DNA of 64,000 nt from Dyadobacter jiangsuensis (GCF_003014695.1 NZ_PYAS01000004.1:62001-126000), one strand, 5' to 3'; positions 8,580 through 17,075 are shown, numbered from the stretch's first letter. A program made the numbers and translations. The notes: generated from the letters alone by a model not told the origin.

Positions 8580-10232
8580 ATGAAATATGTAAACTTCGCT
8601 CTTGCGATTGCGGGATTGTTTTGCGCCATAACAGGCAAGGCCGGCCAGCCTGATCAAGGAAATCCCCCCAAAAGGCCCCGATTGGTGGTGGGAATCGTCG
8701 TGGATCAAATGCGCTACGATTACTTATACAGGTATTATGACAAATACGCTGCGGGCGGTTTCAAAAGAATCCTTGGAGAGGGATTCAATTGCCGCAATCA
8801 TCATTATCACTATGCGCTTACGGTGACCGCCGCCGGTCATGCCTCGGTGTACACCGGCTCGGCCCCTTCCGTTCACGGTATTGTCGGCAACGACTGGTAT
8901 GATGCCCATGCGGGCAGGAAAACATATTGCGTCGGTGATAGCAGCGTCGAGACGGTCGGAAGTTCGAACCCGGTTGCGGGCAAAATGTCACCGAAAAACT
9001 TGCTGGTAAGCACCATTACCGATCAGCTGCGGCTGGCAACCAACTTCCGGTCGAAAGTAATAGGGATAGCGCTCAAAGACCGGGGCGCGATTCTGCCAGC
9101 CGGGCACACCGCCAACGGCGCTTACTGGTTTGATAGCAAGACCGGAAACTGGATTACCAGCAGCTTCTACACCCGCGAGCTGCCCGAGTGGGTGCGCAAC
9201 TACAATGCCCGGAAGCGCGCCTCTCAACTGATGACCGAGGGATGGGCGACGCTGCTGCCCGTTGCGGAATACACAGAAAGTACAACCGACGATCAACCCT
9301 ATGAAGCTAAAATGGGCGCGGCCAAGCAATCGGTTTTCCCGTATGAGCTTGCGGGGGCGGCGGGCGACGCTTTTGGCATACTCTCCTCCACACCGCATGG
9401 GAACACGCTGACCAAGGAAATGGCATTCGAAGCGCTGGAAAATGAAAAGTTGGGGACAGGGAATTTTATCGATTTCCTGGCCGTCAGCTTTTCGTCGCCC
9501 GACTACGTGGGCCACGGTTTTGGTCCTAATTCAGTGGAGGCCGAAGATATATACCTGAGACTGGACAAGGATATCGCGGAAATGCTCGGTAAGCTCGATC
9601 AGAAGCTCGGCAAGGGGAACTACCTGTTTTTTCTGACCGCCGACCATGGCATTATGGACGTGGCGGATTTCTGGAAAGCGCACAAGTTGCCGGCCGGCCG
9701 TATTGATTACCTGCAAATGAATGCGGCTGTCAAGGCAGCCCTGAAAGCCAGGTTTGGGGATGCTGACTTTATCGCGGCAAGCGAGAATTTTCAGTTTTAT
9801 CTCAATCATCGGTTGCTCGAAGAGAGGGGAGTTACAGCCGAGGCTGTCTTTCAGGTAATTCGCCAGGCGCTCGGTAATTTTGCGGGCGTCGCGGATGTTC
9901 TCAACCTTCAAGAGCTATATAAGTCGGGACTGAACGAGTACCAGACCACTCTCTACAAAAACAACTACAACCGTAAGCGAAGCGGGGATATTCAGATCGT
10001 CGTCGAGCCGGGCTGGATGGCTGGCCCTATTGCGGCAAACCACGGCTCGCCTTACAACAACGATACGCATATCCCACTTTTGTTTTATGGCTGGGGCGTA
10101 AAGCCCGGTGAAACTTTTCGCAGAACGTCGGTAGCCGACACTTCGCCCACGCTTGCGGCCCTGCTGAGTATTCTGGAGCCGAATGGCAACATCGGCAATG
10201 TGATCGACGAGCTCATCGATCCCGGCCGTTGA
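8580..10232 (+). CDS. pafA: PafA-type alkaline phosphatase (secreted)
   Basis: This 550-residue enzyme of the alkaline phosphatase superfamily hydrolyses phosphate monoesters outside the cytoplasm. A signal peptide ends near residue 22. The active site matches the characterised Elizabethkingia PafA with a constant offset of four residues: Thr83 nucleophile in the block TVTAAGH (PafA Thr79), Asn104 in HGIVGND (Asn100), and Lys166/Arg168 in the block LKDRGA (Lys162/Arg164). The metal ligand Asp42 in VVDQM (Asp38), an AD-HG block (LTADHGIMD) and the late NHGSPYNNDTH ligand block are also present. These residues define phosphate-monoesterase PafA and exclude the sulfatase and the phosphodiesterase branches. 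It lies 94 bases behind the STN receptor, so it may be part of that regulon. PafA enzymes are described as not repressed by phosphate. Confidence 0.92.
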   Translation: MKYVNFALAIAGLFCAITGKAGQPDQGNPPKRPRLVVGIVVDQMRYDYLYRYYDKYAAGGFKRILGEGFNCRNHHYHYALTVTAAGHASVYTGSAPSVHGIVGNDWYDAHAGRKTYCVGDSSVETVGSSNPVAGKMSPKNLLVSTITDQLRLATNFRSKVIGIALKDRGAILPAGHTANGAYWFDSKTGNWITSSFYTRELPEWVRNYNARKRASQLMTEGWATLLPVAEYTESTTDDQPYEAKMGAAKQSVFPYELAGAAGDAFGILSSTPHGNTLTKEMAFEALENEKLGTGNFIDFLAVSFSSPDYVGHGFGPNSVEAEDIYLRLDKDIAEMLGKLDQKLGKGNYLFFLTADHGIMDVADFWKAHKLPAGRIDYLQMNAAVKAALKARFGDADFIAASENFQFYLNHRLLEERGVTAEAVFQVIRQALGNFAGVADVLNLQELYKSGLNEYQTTLYKNNYNRKRSGDIQIVVEPGWMAGPIAANHGSPYNNDTHIPLLFYGWGVKPGETFRRTSVADTSPTLAALLSILEPNGNIGNVIDELIDPGR

Positions 10233-10315
10233 AAAGTATAAGTCTTGCATAGAAATCTATAAGCCCGCCCGCCCGGTACCTGCCAACTTTGCATCAGTCA
10301 ATTAAACAAACCAAG

Positions 10316-11125
10316 ATGATGACAAAGACAGTTTTGATTACAGGTGCTTCTTCGGGATTCGGGAAGGATGCTGTGCGGTTATTTCAAAAAAACGGATGGA
10401 ATGTAATTGCTTCGATGCGCTCGCCGGAGAAAGAGACCGAACTGGGTGGGCTCGACCGTGTGGCGCTGGTGCGCCTGGACGTGACAGACAGCGCTAGCAT
10501 ACAAAAGGCAGTGGAAGAGGGGATTGCGCGTTTCGGTAGGATTGATGCGCTGGTCAACAATGCGGGATTTGGCTCGCTGGGGGTGCTGGAAGCGGCTCCC
10601 GCGGAGGTGATGCGGCAGCAGTTCGATGTGAATGTGTTTGGTATGATCGAAATGATCAAGGCGGTGCTGCCGCATATGCGCGGCAACAGGAGCGGGGTGA
10701 TCGTCAACGTGGCGTCGATGGGCGGCCGGATCGCCTTTCCGTTCTCTACATTATATCATGCTACCAAGTATGCGGTGGAGGGACTTTCGGAGTCGCTGCA
10801 ATATGAACTCGAACCGTTGGGTATCCGGGTGAAAATCGTGGAGCCGGGCGGCTATAAAACGGATTTCGCAGGCCGGTCGCTGGCAACTTTTGGCGCGGGC
10901 GATTTGTTGGACTACATGCCTGCCTACGATGCTTTTGCGGGACAGGTGGATAACTGGCCGATGTCCGACCGCGTGTGGGAAGTAGCCGGGGCTATTTTTG
11001 AGGCGGCCAGCGATGGCACGCAGCAGCTGCGTTACCCGGTTGGCGCAGATGCGGTGCAACTGCTCCAGGCGCGGAAAGAAATGGACGACCTCGCGATCAA
11101 AAACTTGATTGCCAGCCATATTTAG
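10316..11125 (+). CDS. Short-chain dehydrogenase/reductase (SDR family)
   Basis: A classical SDR of about 270 residues. Counting from the ATG at 10319, the cofactor loop TGASSGFG is at residues 8-15, NNAG at 80-83, the catalytic Ser133, and YHATK with Tyr146 and Lys150. An Asp residue after the second strand (RLDVTD) binds the adenine side. The substrate cannot be told from these features. I prefer the adjacent ATG pair 10316/10319 over an upstream in-frame ATG at 10289, because the Rossmann strand begins directly after it. An AraC-type regulator starts 27 bases downstream; SDR/AraC pairs are common in Cytophagales and usually form one regulated unit, although the inducer is unknown. Confidence 0.9.
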   Translation: MMTKTVLITGASSGFGKDAVRLFQKNGWNVIASMRSPEKETELGGLDRVALVRLDVTDSASIQKAVEEGIARFGRIDALVNNAGFGSLGVLEAAPAEVMRQQFDVNVFGMIEMIKAVLPHMRGNRSGVIVNVASMGGRIAFPFSTLYHATKYAVEGLSESLQYELEPLGIRVKIVEPGGYKTDFAGRSLATFGAGDLLDYMPAYDAFAGQVDNWPMSDRVWEVAGAIFEAASDGTQQLRYPVGADAVQLLQARKEMDDLAIKNLIASHI

Positions 11126-11152
11126 CATTAACTATTCAGCAGTTTCACTGTT

Positions 11153-12058
11153 ATGACCAGCCAATATCTCGATATCGAAACCATCAGCGGGCTGCACGAC
11201 TACGTAGGCGCGCCCAGGCCCAGGCATCCGCTGATCAGCGTGATCGATAATACTCAGTTTTACGCGCAATGCCCGCGCGAGCTGACAGCGTTCCGGTTCG
11301 GATTCTACACGATCTCGTGCAAGCGCATTCAGGGAGTTTTGAAGTATGGCAAAGGGCATTACGATTTCAGTGAGGGCTCGCTGATGTTCACCGCGCCGTG
11401 GCAGGTTATCACAGGCAGCATTGAAGAAGGAGGCGTGGAGGAGGGGTGGGCGCTGTTCATCCACCCCGACTTGCTTAATGCCACCGAACTTGGAAAAAAG
11501 ATGCATCAATATTCGTTTTTCAATTACGATGTAAATGAGGCGTTGCACATTTCCGAGGACGAAAAGCAGGTGATCCGCGACTGCGTAGCAAAAATCGAGC
11601 GGGAATATTCACAGAATATCGACAAGCACACGCTCCGGCTTATTACAGGTAATATCGAGCTGCTGCTCAATTACTGCGACCGGTTCTACGACCGCCAGTT
11701 TTATACCCGCGCGAAGGTGAGTAACGATCTCGTGCAGCATTTTGAAAGACTGCTGAACGAGTATTTTGCGAAAGATACGCTGATCGAAACGGGCCTGCCC
11801 AGTGTTAAGTACTTCGCATCCGAGCTGAACCTTTCGCCCAACTACCTGTCCGATCTGCTCAACCGCTTTACGGGCAAAACCACCCAGGAGCACATTCATC
11901 TGCGGATGATCGATAAAGCGAAATCGCTTCTTTGGGGAACCGAGCAGTCGATCAGCGAAATCGCTTATGACCTCGGTTTTGAGCATCCTTCGCATTTCAC
12001 GAAGATCTTTAAAACCAAAACCGGCAAATCGCCGAGCGCATTCAGGAACCTGAATTGA
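11153..12058 (+). CDS. AraC-family transcriptional regulator
   Basis: The 301-residue protein has an N-terminal sensing domain (about 1-190) and a C-terminal AraC DNA-binding domain (about 205-300) with two HTH units: SVKYFASELNLSPNYLSDLL and SISEIAYDLGFEHPSHFTKI, followed by the family end block KTGKSPSAFR. The N-terminal part has the cupin-like strand pattern that is usual for ligand-responsive members, but no ligand residues that I can interpret. It is downstream of the SDR gene on the same strand (27 bases) and probably regulates it. No terminator is visible after it. Confidence 0.92.
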   Translation: MTSQYLDIETISGLHDYVGAPRPRHPLISVIDNTQFYAQCPRELTAFRFGFYTISCKRIQGVLKYGKGHYDFSEGSLMFTAPWQVITGSIEEGGVEEGWALFIHPDLLNATELGKKMHQYSFFNYDVNEALHISEDEKQVIRDCVAKIEREYSQNIDKHTLRLITGNIELLLNYCDRFYDRQFYTRAKVSNDLVQHFERLLNEYFAKDTLIETGLPSVKYFASELNLSPNYLSDLLNRFTGKTTQEHIHLRMIDKAKSLLWGTEQSISEIAYDLGFEHPSHFTKIFKTKTGKSPSAFRNLN

Positions 12059-12118
12059 CGAATGGCGTGAAATGCTACAAACCTGGCGGGAAATATTAGC
12101 CTTTCCGCCGTTGCGACC

Positions 12119-12156
12119 GGCTTATTTTGAATGAACAAATCATTTTAAAATAAGCC
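12119..12156 (+). promoter_or_regulatory. Hairpin directly in front of the lipoprotein start codon
   Basis: GGCTTATTTT (12119-12128) and AAAATAAGCC (12147-12156) form a perfect 10-bp inverted repeat whose right arm touches the ATG at 12157; the inner bases extend it with small mismatches. In the mRNA it would bury the ribosome-binding region, or in DNA it could be an operator. Confidence 0.4.
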
Positions 12157-13404
12157 ATGAAAATCAAATTAGAAATCAAATGCTCACCCGCACCAAAACG
12201 GATATTCTGCGGGCTGCTTGCTGGTTGTTTGTTGTTGGGAGGACTGCCGGGGTGTAAGGAGCGCAATGAAGCAGTAAGTCCCGGAAATGCGAGCGGAGAA
12301 GGCGCCACTGAGGTCGGTGTGCCGGATGGGGAGCTTGTCAGCAAGGTAATAGGCGCTGCCGGCGGCACAATTTCGTCGGCAGATAACCAGGTAACATTGA
12401 CGATTCCGGCAAGGGCATTGGCCAAGGATACTCAGATTCTTATTCAGCCCATTACCAATGAAGCGCCCAACGGGCTGGGAGCGGCCTACCGGTTTTTACC
12501 CGACGGCACTACTTTCGCCAGGCCTGCATCTCTCACTTTCAACTACGACCCGCGCAGGGTAGCGGCTAATACTCCCGAGGGGTTCAGGGTAGCCACGCAA
12601 GGCACCGATGGGCGCTGGTACCGCACGCCCGAAGCGCGTGTGGACACGGTAGCACATACGGTAACAGCGGAAATGCCGCATTTCAGCGACTGGACTGCAT
12701 TTGAATTGGCTGTCATCGAAAATATGTCTCTGGATGGGGCACATTATGCCGAACTTGGTGCGTCGGTCGAGCTCAAAATGGGCGTATACAACACAACAAT
12801 TGTTTTCGGAGGCTGGGATAAGGACGTGCCCGATGTGGAAGTGGAAAAGGTGGAATGGAAGGTGATGGGCGGGGCTGCCAATGGAACAGTCAAGGCGGGT
12901 AGTCCGGGCACTGATTATTTTGGTACTATTTATAATGCAACTTTTACGGCTCCTGCCCAAAATCCTCCCAGCAATCCGGTTACGGTGGTGGCCGACGTTA
13001 CTTTGAAAGGCGGTAAAAGAAAAATACAGGTCATCAAGCAAATCCTGATCGGTAAGGACTACTTCCGTGGCGTTTTTGCTGAGACGCCGTTTGACTGGGA
13101 AAACCTGTCTTTCATGATCACGGGTAAGAACATCGCTCTGGTCGGGTACAATGAAAACCCGTCTCAATCTCTTCATATACAGCTCAACAATGTGAACCTG
13201 ACGGCGCCGAACCGCACCTATGCGTATGGCGAACGGGCCGACAAGGCGCCTGGGGGGAATTTACGACCCATTACTACGGTGAAGACGGCGGATGGCTTTC
13301 GGCGCACGCGGATTGTCCCAAGGGACTGCGGGTTTCGCCGGGTGGTGTTACCATCACGCAAATCAGCATTGTCGATGGGGTGGAGTACATTCAGGGGCAT
13401 TTGA
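12157..13404 (+). CDS. ZU5-like domain lipoprotein, C-terminus lost by frameshift
   Basis: The product begins with a lipoprotein signal peptide (hydrophobic LLAGCLLLGG, lipobox LPGC), so it should be anchored in a membrane. Residues of about 60-185 resemble a ZU5-type beta domain (GAAGGTISS, VTLTIPARAL, a PDGTTF block, then a FSDWTAFE end), followed by an Ig-like region. The 415-residue frame ends in a nonsense-looking Arg-rich tail. At 13252-13257 there is a run of six G; with a seventh G the frame would go on as GGEFTTHYYGEDGGWLS and run in good protein sequence to a stop at 13541 (about 461 residues). So the gene is either mutated, phase variable through the G-tract, or carries a sequencing error. 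Function unknown. Confidence 0.75.
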   Translation: MKIKLEIKCSPAPKRIFCGLLAGCLLLGGLPGCKERNEAVSPGNASGEGATEVGVPDGELVSKVIGAAGGTISSADNQVTLTIPARALAKDTQILIQPITNEAPNGLGAAYRFLPDGTTFARPASLTFNYDPRRVAANTPEGFRVATQGTDGRWYRTPEARVDTVAHTVTAEMPHFSDWTAFELAVIENMSLDGAHYAELGASVELKMGVYNTTIVFGGWDKDVPDVEVEKVEWKVMGGAANGTVKAGSPGTDYFGTIYNATFTAPAQNPPSNPVTVVADVTLKGGKRKIQVIKQILIGKDYFRGVFAETPFDWENLSFMITGKNIALVGYNENPSQSLHIQLNNVNLTAPNRTYAYGERADKAPGGNLRPITTVKTADGFRRTRIVPRDCGFRRVVLPSRKSALSMGWSTFRGI

Positions 13405-13541
13405 ACGGCAACTATTACATGCGTCCCGGCGGTTGTCCGGCCGCGCTGCGCTGGTTTCCTATTGTTGGCGAGTTCAGGATAAAAAATAGTTTCAATAATG
13501 GCCGGAAGCCGGCTGGCATGGCTAACTTTAAAGGGTTGTGA
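13258..13541 (+). pseudogene. Out-of-frame C-terminal part of the ZU5-like lipoprotein
   Basis: Read in the frame that starts with TTT at 13260, this stretch encodes a plausible domain end (WLSAHADCPKGL, VTITQISIVDGVEY, GNYYMRPGG, LRWFPIVGEFRI) without a stop until TGA at 13539. It has no start of its own and is joined to the upstream gene only if the G-run gains one base. Confidence 0.65.
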
Positions 13542-13560
13542 TACCTTTAATCGAAAGCCT

Positions 13561-13908
13561 ATGACAATCAAAACAAAACGCATTTATGAACCCGCTGCGG
13601 CGACCGATGGCTACCGTGTACTGGTAGACCGCCTGTGGCCACGCGGGCTTACCAAGGAAGCGGCCGGTATCGACCGCTGGATGAAAGAAGTGGCGCCGTC
13701 CAATGAGCTGCGGACGTGGTTTCACGCCCATATGGACGAATGGGATGAGTTCAGTGCCCGCTACAAAGCCGAGCTGAAAGATTCCGACGCATTGACTGCA
13801 TTGCGCGAAATCGTTTCAGATCACAAAGTAGTTACGCTGCTATTTGCCGCGAAAACAGAGGACCGCAATCAGGCGCTAGTCTTGAAGGAACTGCTCGAAA
13901 AAGCCTGA
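13561..13908 (+). CDS. DUF488 family protein (YeaO-like)
   Basis: This 115-residue cytosolic protein matches the DUF488/YeaO family: KTKRIYEP at the start, the conserved VDRLWPRGLTKE block at about residues 21-33, WMKEVAPSNELRTWFHH-like middle part, and a VTLLFAAKTEDRNQA block. The biochemical role of the family is not established. The ATG at 13561 is chosen since the family begins at this point; an earlier in-frame ATG at 13498 would lie inside the remnant of the preceding lipoprotein gene. The gene starts 19 bases behind the expected stop of that lipoprotein. Confidence 0.88.
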   Translation: MTIKTKRIYEPAAATDGYRVLVDRLWPRGLTKEAAGIDRWMKEVAPSNELRTWFHAHMDEWDEFSARYKAELKDSDALTALREIVSDHKVVTLLFAAKTEDRNQALVLKELLEKA

Positions 13909-14044
13909 TCTCCCACTCAACGTTCCCATATTACCCACAGGGGGCAGTATCTAAAGTTGAAAATTTTATAGGAATTATTTGATAAAAAATAGGTGTAATC
14001 GAAGTAAATTGATTATATTTAAGTAAATCAAAAATCCTCAGACC

Positions 14045-14236
14045 ATGATGCCATTCATTAAAGTTACCGGCGAATTCGACGAAAGCCTGAACGTAAGTGT
14101 GGAGAAAATCCTGTACTACATGGGATATAGCCACGGGTCCACGATTTGGCTTGCTACCAGTATTTCCCTTCGTGTGAAGGAATGCGAAGAGGATATTAAA
14201 AGGCTCATCGAAGAAGCATATATGCAGGAGGCATAA
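14045..14236 (+). CDS. Small conserved protein, weakly FlbD-like
   Basis: This 63-residue protein has no signal or membrane helix. The order of strands and helix (IKVTGEF, then VEKILYYMGY, STIWLATS, and LRVKECEEDIKRLIEEAY) weakly recalls the small FlbD fold, in which a start strand, a middle strand and a VKE-helix follow each other; no flagellar genes are near, so only a fold-level likeness is meant. The start may be either ATG at 14045 or 14048. A strong terminator at 14290 follows, and an AT-rich upstream stretch holds its control region, so it is a single-gene transcript. Confidence 0.65.
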   Translation: MMPFIKVTGEFDESLNVSVEKILYYMGYSHGSTIWLATSISLRVKECEEDIKRLIEEAYMQEA

Positions 14237-14289
14237 GCCGGGAAGGCTGCATCACGGTATGCAGCATCGACCTGTACAAACAGTGATTG

Positions 14290-14329
14290 ATCGCTGGCGG
14301 GAAAACATAGCTCGTCAGCGATTTTTTTT
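14290..14329 (+). terminator. Rho-independent terminator behind the small protein gene
   Basis: ATCGCTGGCG pairs with CGTCAGCGAT (10 bp, one G-U), followed by eight T. It ends the 14045 transcript. Confidence 0.8.
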
Positions 14330-14410
14330 GTGCCCATCGTAACTGTTGGTGAGCTACTGAATGATAAAAATAGGATTATTTTAATAAGTTAAAATGCTAA
14401 TATGAAGAAT

Positions 14411-14443
14411 TTTGGCGGAATGGGAAAGGAATTCTTAAATTTG
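14411..14443 (+). promoter_or_regulatory. Bacteroidota-type promoter upstream of the 14619 gene
   Basis: TTTG at 14411-14414 and TAAATTTG at 14436-14443 are 21 bases apart, a full match to the Bacteroidota -33/-7 consensus (TTTG, TAnnTTTG). Transcription would start near 14450, leaving an unusually long leader of about 170 bases before the ATG at 14619. Otherwise the 14330-14618 stretch is AT-rich and holds no gene that I can see. Confidence 0.55.
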
Positions 14444-14618
14444 TAAACTATTGATAAACAATGATAATTTATATGGGTAATGTGAATATTGGTTGTTGAT
14501 GTGTAATGTGACTGACTATTATTATTTAGTACTTTACCGTTATTTAGAATTGTATTACTAATTGGCTAAAAACCTCCTGAAAATATTGCCCTGAGGGCAT
14601 CCAGTAAAATTCAATACC

Positions 14619-15035
14619 ATGAAACAAGTAAAACAGCGTAAAAGCAAACACGCGCCGGTAGGTTTCCGCGCATTTCTCGGTCAGTTTTTTACGGACCGTA
14701 CACCAGTAAAAGAAGAAGGATATTCAGAAAACCGGTACTCGGTTCTATATACTTTGAATGAGCAGTACCAGCATGTGGGCTGCCCTACACAAGAGGAAGC
14801 GCAGTTGGTGCAAAGCCTGATGCTTACCGATGACAACCGTGTGCCGGTGGGTATTTATGACTCGCGGACCGACTCTTTCGAATGGGAGATTGTAGGGGAG
14901 TATCTCGCCGCTCAGGGGTCCGATGCGCATCAGCGCGACCGTGAAGAGGCGATTCTGACCATCGCGCGTGCATTGCGCCGCCGCGACGCGAGCTGGCATC
15001 CGGAATATCTGCAGCGTCCAAGCTTCTTCGCCTGA
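14619..15035 (+). CDS. Hypothetical protein of 138 residues
   Basis: I do not recognise this gene. The protein has a basic N-terminus (KQVKQRKSKH), no signal peptide or membrane segment, a tyrosine-rich middle (YSENRYSVLYTLNEQYQHVG) and an Arg-rich C-terminal helix (AILTIARALRRRDASW). It is flanked by a good promoter about 200 bases upstream and a perfect terminator 35 bases downstream, so it is expressed alone. The long leader suggests post-transcriptional control. The codon use looks like that of the neighbours, which supports a real gene. Confidence 0.65.
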   Translation: MKQVKQRKSKHAPVGFRAFLGQFFTDRTPVKEEGYSENRYSVLYTLNEQYQHVGCPTQEEAQLVQSLMLTDDNRVPVGIYDSRTDSFEWEIVGEYLAAQGSDAHQRDREEAILTIARALRRRDASWHPEYLQRPSFFA

Positions 15036-15070
15036 GCACCGGAAGAATTTTAAGCATTGTATAAAAAGTA

Positions 15071-15107
15071 ACTAGGCCGTCTCCTGAGGAGTACGGCCTA
15101 GTTTTTT
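15071..15107 (+). terminator. Rho-independent terminator
   Basis: ACTAGGCCGT and ACGGCCTAGT form a perfect 10-bp stem with a 12-base loop, followed by six T. It ends the transcript of the 14619 gene. Confidence 0.85.
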
Positions 15108-15618
15108 AATGTCTTAGTCTATTACCAAGTAAGGATAACAGAAACATTAGGAAGAATAGAATCAAGCCACAAAAGAAGCTGAGTAAGAGAAAGTCCAATT
15201 CCTACCATGATATTGATGAGGTTAGTGTTTTTGTTGCCTACTCGTTTCCAGTGGTTTTCGGCTGTCCCACACCTTGCAAGATGTTGTAATATTAGTGCGA
15301 CACATTATTAAAAGCAAATTCGATAATTCGACGTTATCGTGCTACCGGATTTGATTTCGTTGGTTTGCATGTGTCGTTTAGTAACTAATTCATAAATAGA
15401 CTTCTACAACAATAGTATTTCTTAAATAGTTGATTGTTAGTATTTTGTAATGAATGCTTCTAAGCCGAAGGTTTTAGGCAGGAGAAATGAGATTGTAAAA
15501 TAGTGTCGTATTGGTGTCGAATAAATTTAATTACTCTGAATTAAATTTGACCTTGTTTCGGGATTTATGCCACAATAACCCGGGATTGTGATACGGGTGT
15601 TTTCAGGGCTTCCGGAAA
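15108..15618. other. Gene-free AT-rich stretch
   Basis: About 510 bases with stops in all frames, an AT content visibly above the surroundings, and no repeat or RNA structure that I can recognise. Only the promoter of the SGNH gene at its right end can be supported. Confidence 0.5.
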
Positions 15619-15650
15619 TTTGCAACGTCTGAGTGCTTGACTTAACTTTC
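15619..15650 (+). promoter_or_regulatory. Probable promoter of the SGNH hydrolase gene
   Basis: TTTG at 15619-15622 is followed after 20 bases by TAACTTTC at 15643-15650, one mismatch from TAnnTTTG. The start of transcription would be about 20 bases before the ATG at 15677. Confidence 0.42.
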
Positions 15651-15676
15651 AGGAAAATTCCAAATCCTTATAACTG

Positions 15677-16504
15677 ATGAAAAGACTTTTGCTCCTGCTT
15701 GCGCTTACGGTCATCTTTGCGGCTTCCAAACCCCGCAAAATCACCTGGGTGGCTATCGGCGATTCGATTACTTACCTCAACGACCACCAGAACGAAACGG
15801 GAAACCGTGTTACAAAGGGTTATCTGACATTGATTTCGGAGAAATTCCCACAGGTAACTTATGTCAACCAGGGCCACAATGGCTGGACGTCGGTGAACAT
15901 CGCCGATAAAATCGAGTCGCTCGGGCTTGTGGAGGCGGATGTTTACACGGTTTTCCTGGGTACTAACGACTGGTGGCAGGGAAAGCCGCTTGGAACGATC
16001 GCGGATTATGAGCAGGGGAAGGGGAGCAGCACGGTTTATGGCGCGTTCAGGGTGATTACCGATAAATTGAAACAACTCAATAAGAAGGCGAAAATTATCC
16101 TCATTACGCCCATGCAGCGGGGGGATTTCGTGTATATCAACAGCTATAAAAACAATGCATTCGGATCCTACAAACCTAAAAGGGACCAGACTTTGGAGCA
16201 GTTCGCGAATGCGGTAGTCGAAATCGGGAAGAGGGAAAAGATACCCGTTGTGGATCTATATCATGACAGCGGCATCAATCTGGACAATATGGTCCGTTTC
16301 AAACGCCTGAAAGATCCGCAAACGGGTGCTTACAAAGATTTTAAATACCCTGACTACGTGGATGTGCCCTTTAACCCGGAGGCGGACGAGTATCCGTACC
16401 CCCAGGAATCTATCGATATGACCTACGATGGTTTGCACCCGTCCGATAAGGGGTATGAGGTAATTGCGGGAATGCTGATCAAGAAGTGGAAGGGGCTGAA
16501 ATGA
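15677..16504 (+). CDS. Secreted SGNH/GDSL-family hydrolase
   Basis: This 275-residue esterase-type protein has a signal peptide (residues 1-17). Block I is GDSIT with nucleophile Ser30, block II has Gly66 in NQGHNG, block III is GTND at 95-98, and block V is DGLHPSDKGY with Asp251 and His254, so the full SGNH catalytic set is present. By family knowledge it removes acyl groups from a polysaccharide or lipid in the periplasm or outside; the substrate is not indicated. It stands alone on the plus strand, with only 13 bases to the end of the convergent DUF4468 gene. Confidence 0.88.
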   Translation: MKRLLLLLALTVIFAASKPRKITWVAIGDSITYLNDHQNETGNRVTKGYLTLISEKFPQVTYVNQGHNGWTSVNIADKIESLGLVEADVYTVFLGTNDWWQGKPLGTIADYEQGKGSSTVYGAFRVITDKLKQLNKKAKIILITPMQRGDFVYINSYKNNAFGSYKPKRDQTLEQFANAVVEIGKREKIPVVDLYHDSGINLDNMVRFKRLKDPQTGAYKDFKYPDYVDVPFNPEADEYPYPQESIDMTYDGLHPSDKGYEVIAGMLIKKWKGLK

Positions 16505-16517
16505 TGCCTCCCCGTTG

Positions 16518-17075
16518 CTACTCCGCCTTGGGGTTGGTCATATAGGTTTTGAGGTCGCCGAGCAGATTATACAATGACGCATTGATGCCTTCATTGTCTG
16601 CTTTCGCGGTTTGCAGGGCCAATTCGGCATCTTTGCGTTTTTTGCGGCTGCTTTCTGTTTTAATGATTTGCTCTTTGGCAATGATATTGTCATTTTCCTT
16701 CGAGCTCAATCGTATGGGGCTGTGCTCGGCGGAAACGCCGTCGAGCGTGGTAATGCGAGCGTCATACTGATTGTCCTTGTACTGAACACCGAGGTCAAAC
16801 CGGATATATTGATAGTCTGAATGGATAACGGGTATGTAGCTCGTAATGAGTATGATGCCTGCCTGGGTGTCGTCGCTGGTGATTGCATTTTGCGCATTCC
16901 CGAACTTTCTGTCGACCCATGCCCTGACTTTCTGGTGAAGCTCGGTCTTACTTAATTTGGGTTGTCCCGAGTCGGTATAGCTGATGTTGTTTTTGGAGTC
17001 GAGCGGCAGCTTGCCATCCTGTGCGAAAGTGTGGGTGGCCGCTGCGAGCAGGGCGCAAAGAAGCAAATGTTTCAA
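16518..17075 (-). CDS. Secreted DUF4468-like protein
   Basis: The 185-residue product has a clear signal peptide (MKHLLLCALLAAATHTFAQ). The region of about residues 40-125 fits the DUF4468 pattern, a TBP-like fold found in Bacteroidota: LSKTELHQKVRAWVDRKF, then ITSDDTQAGIILI, a strand IRFDLGVQYKDNQY and an ARITTLDG. The C-terminal third is a charged helix. No function is established for the family. The gene is convergent with the SGNH gene (13 bases between the stops) and has its own promoter-like box at 17101. Confidence 0.72.
   Translation of the reverse strand: MKHLLLCALLAAATHTFAQDGKLPLDSKNNISYTDSGQPKLSKTELHQKVRAWVDRKFGNAQNAITSDDTQAGIILITSYIPVIHSDYQYIRFDLGVQYKDNQYDARITTLDGVSAEHSPIRLSSKENDNIIAKEQIIKTESSRKKRKDAELALQTAKADNEGINASLYNLLGDLKTYMTNPKAE

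Noticed and set aside
4375..10232. Polysaccharide utilisation locus
   Set aside because: The receptor lacks the SusC signature, and there is no SusD gene or glycosidase beside it.
14045..14236. Flagellar FlbD protein
   Set aside because: The likeness is only at fold level, and no flagellar genes are present; Cytophagales do not normally swim with flagella.
15108..15618. Small RNA gene or short ORF
   Set aside because: Only frames of up to about 35 codons and no stem with T-run inside; nothing that can be supported.
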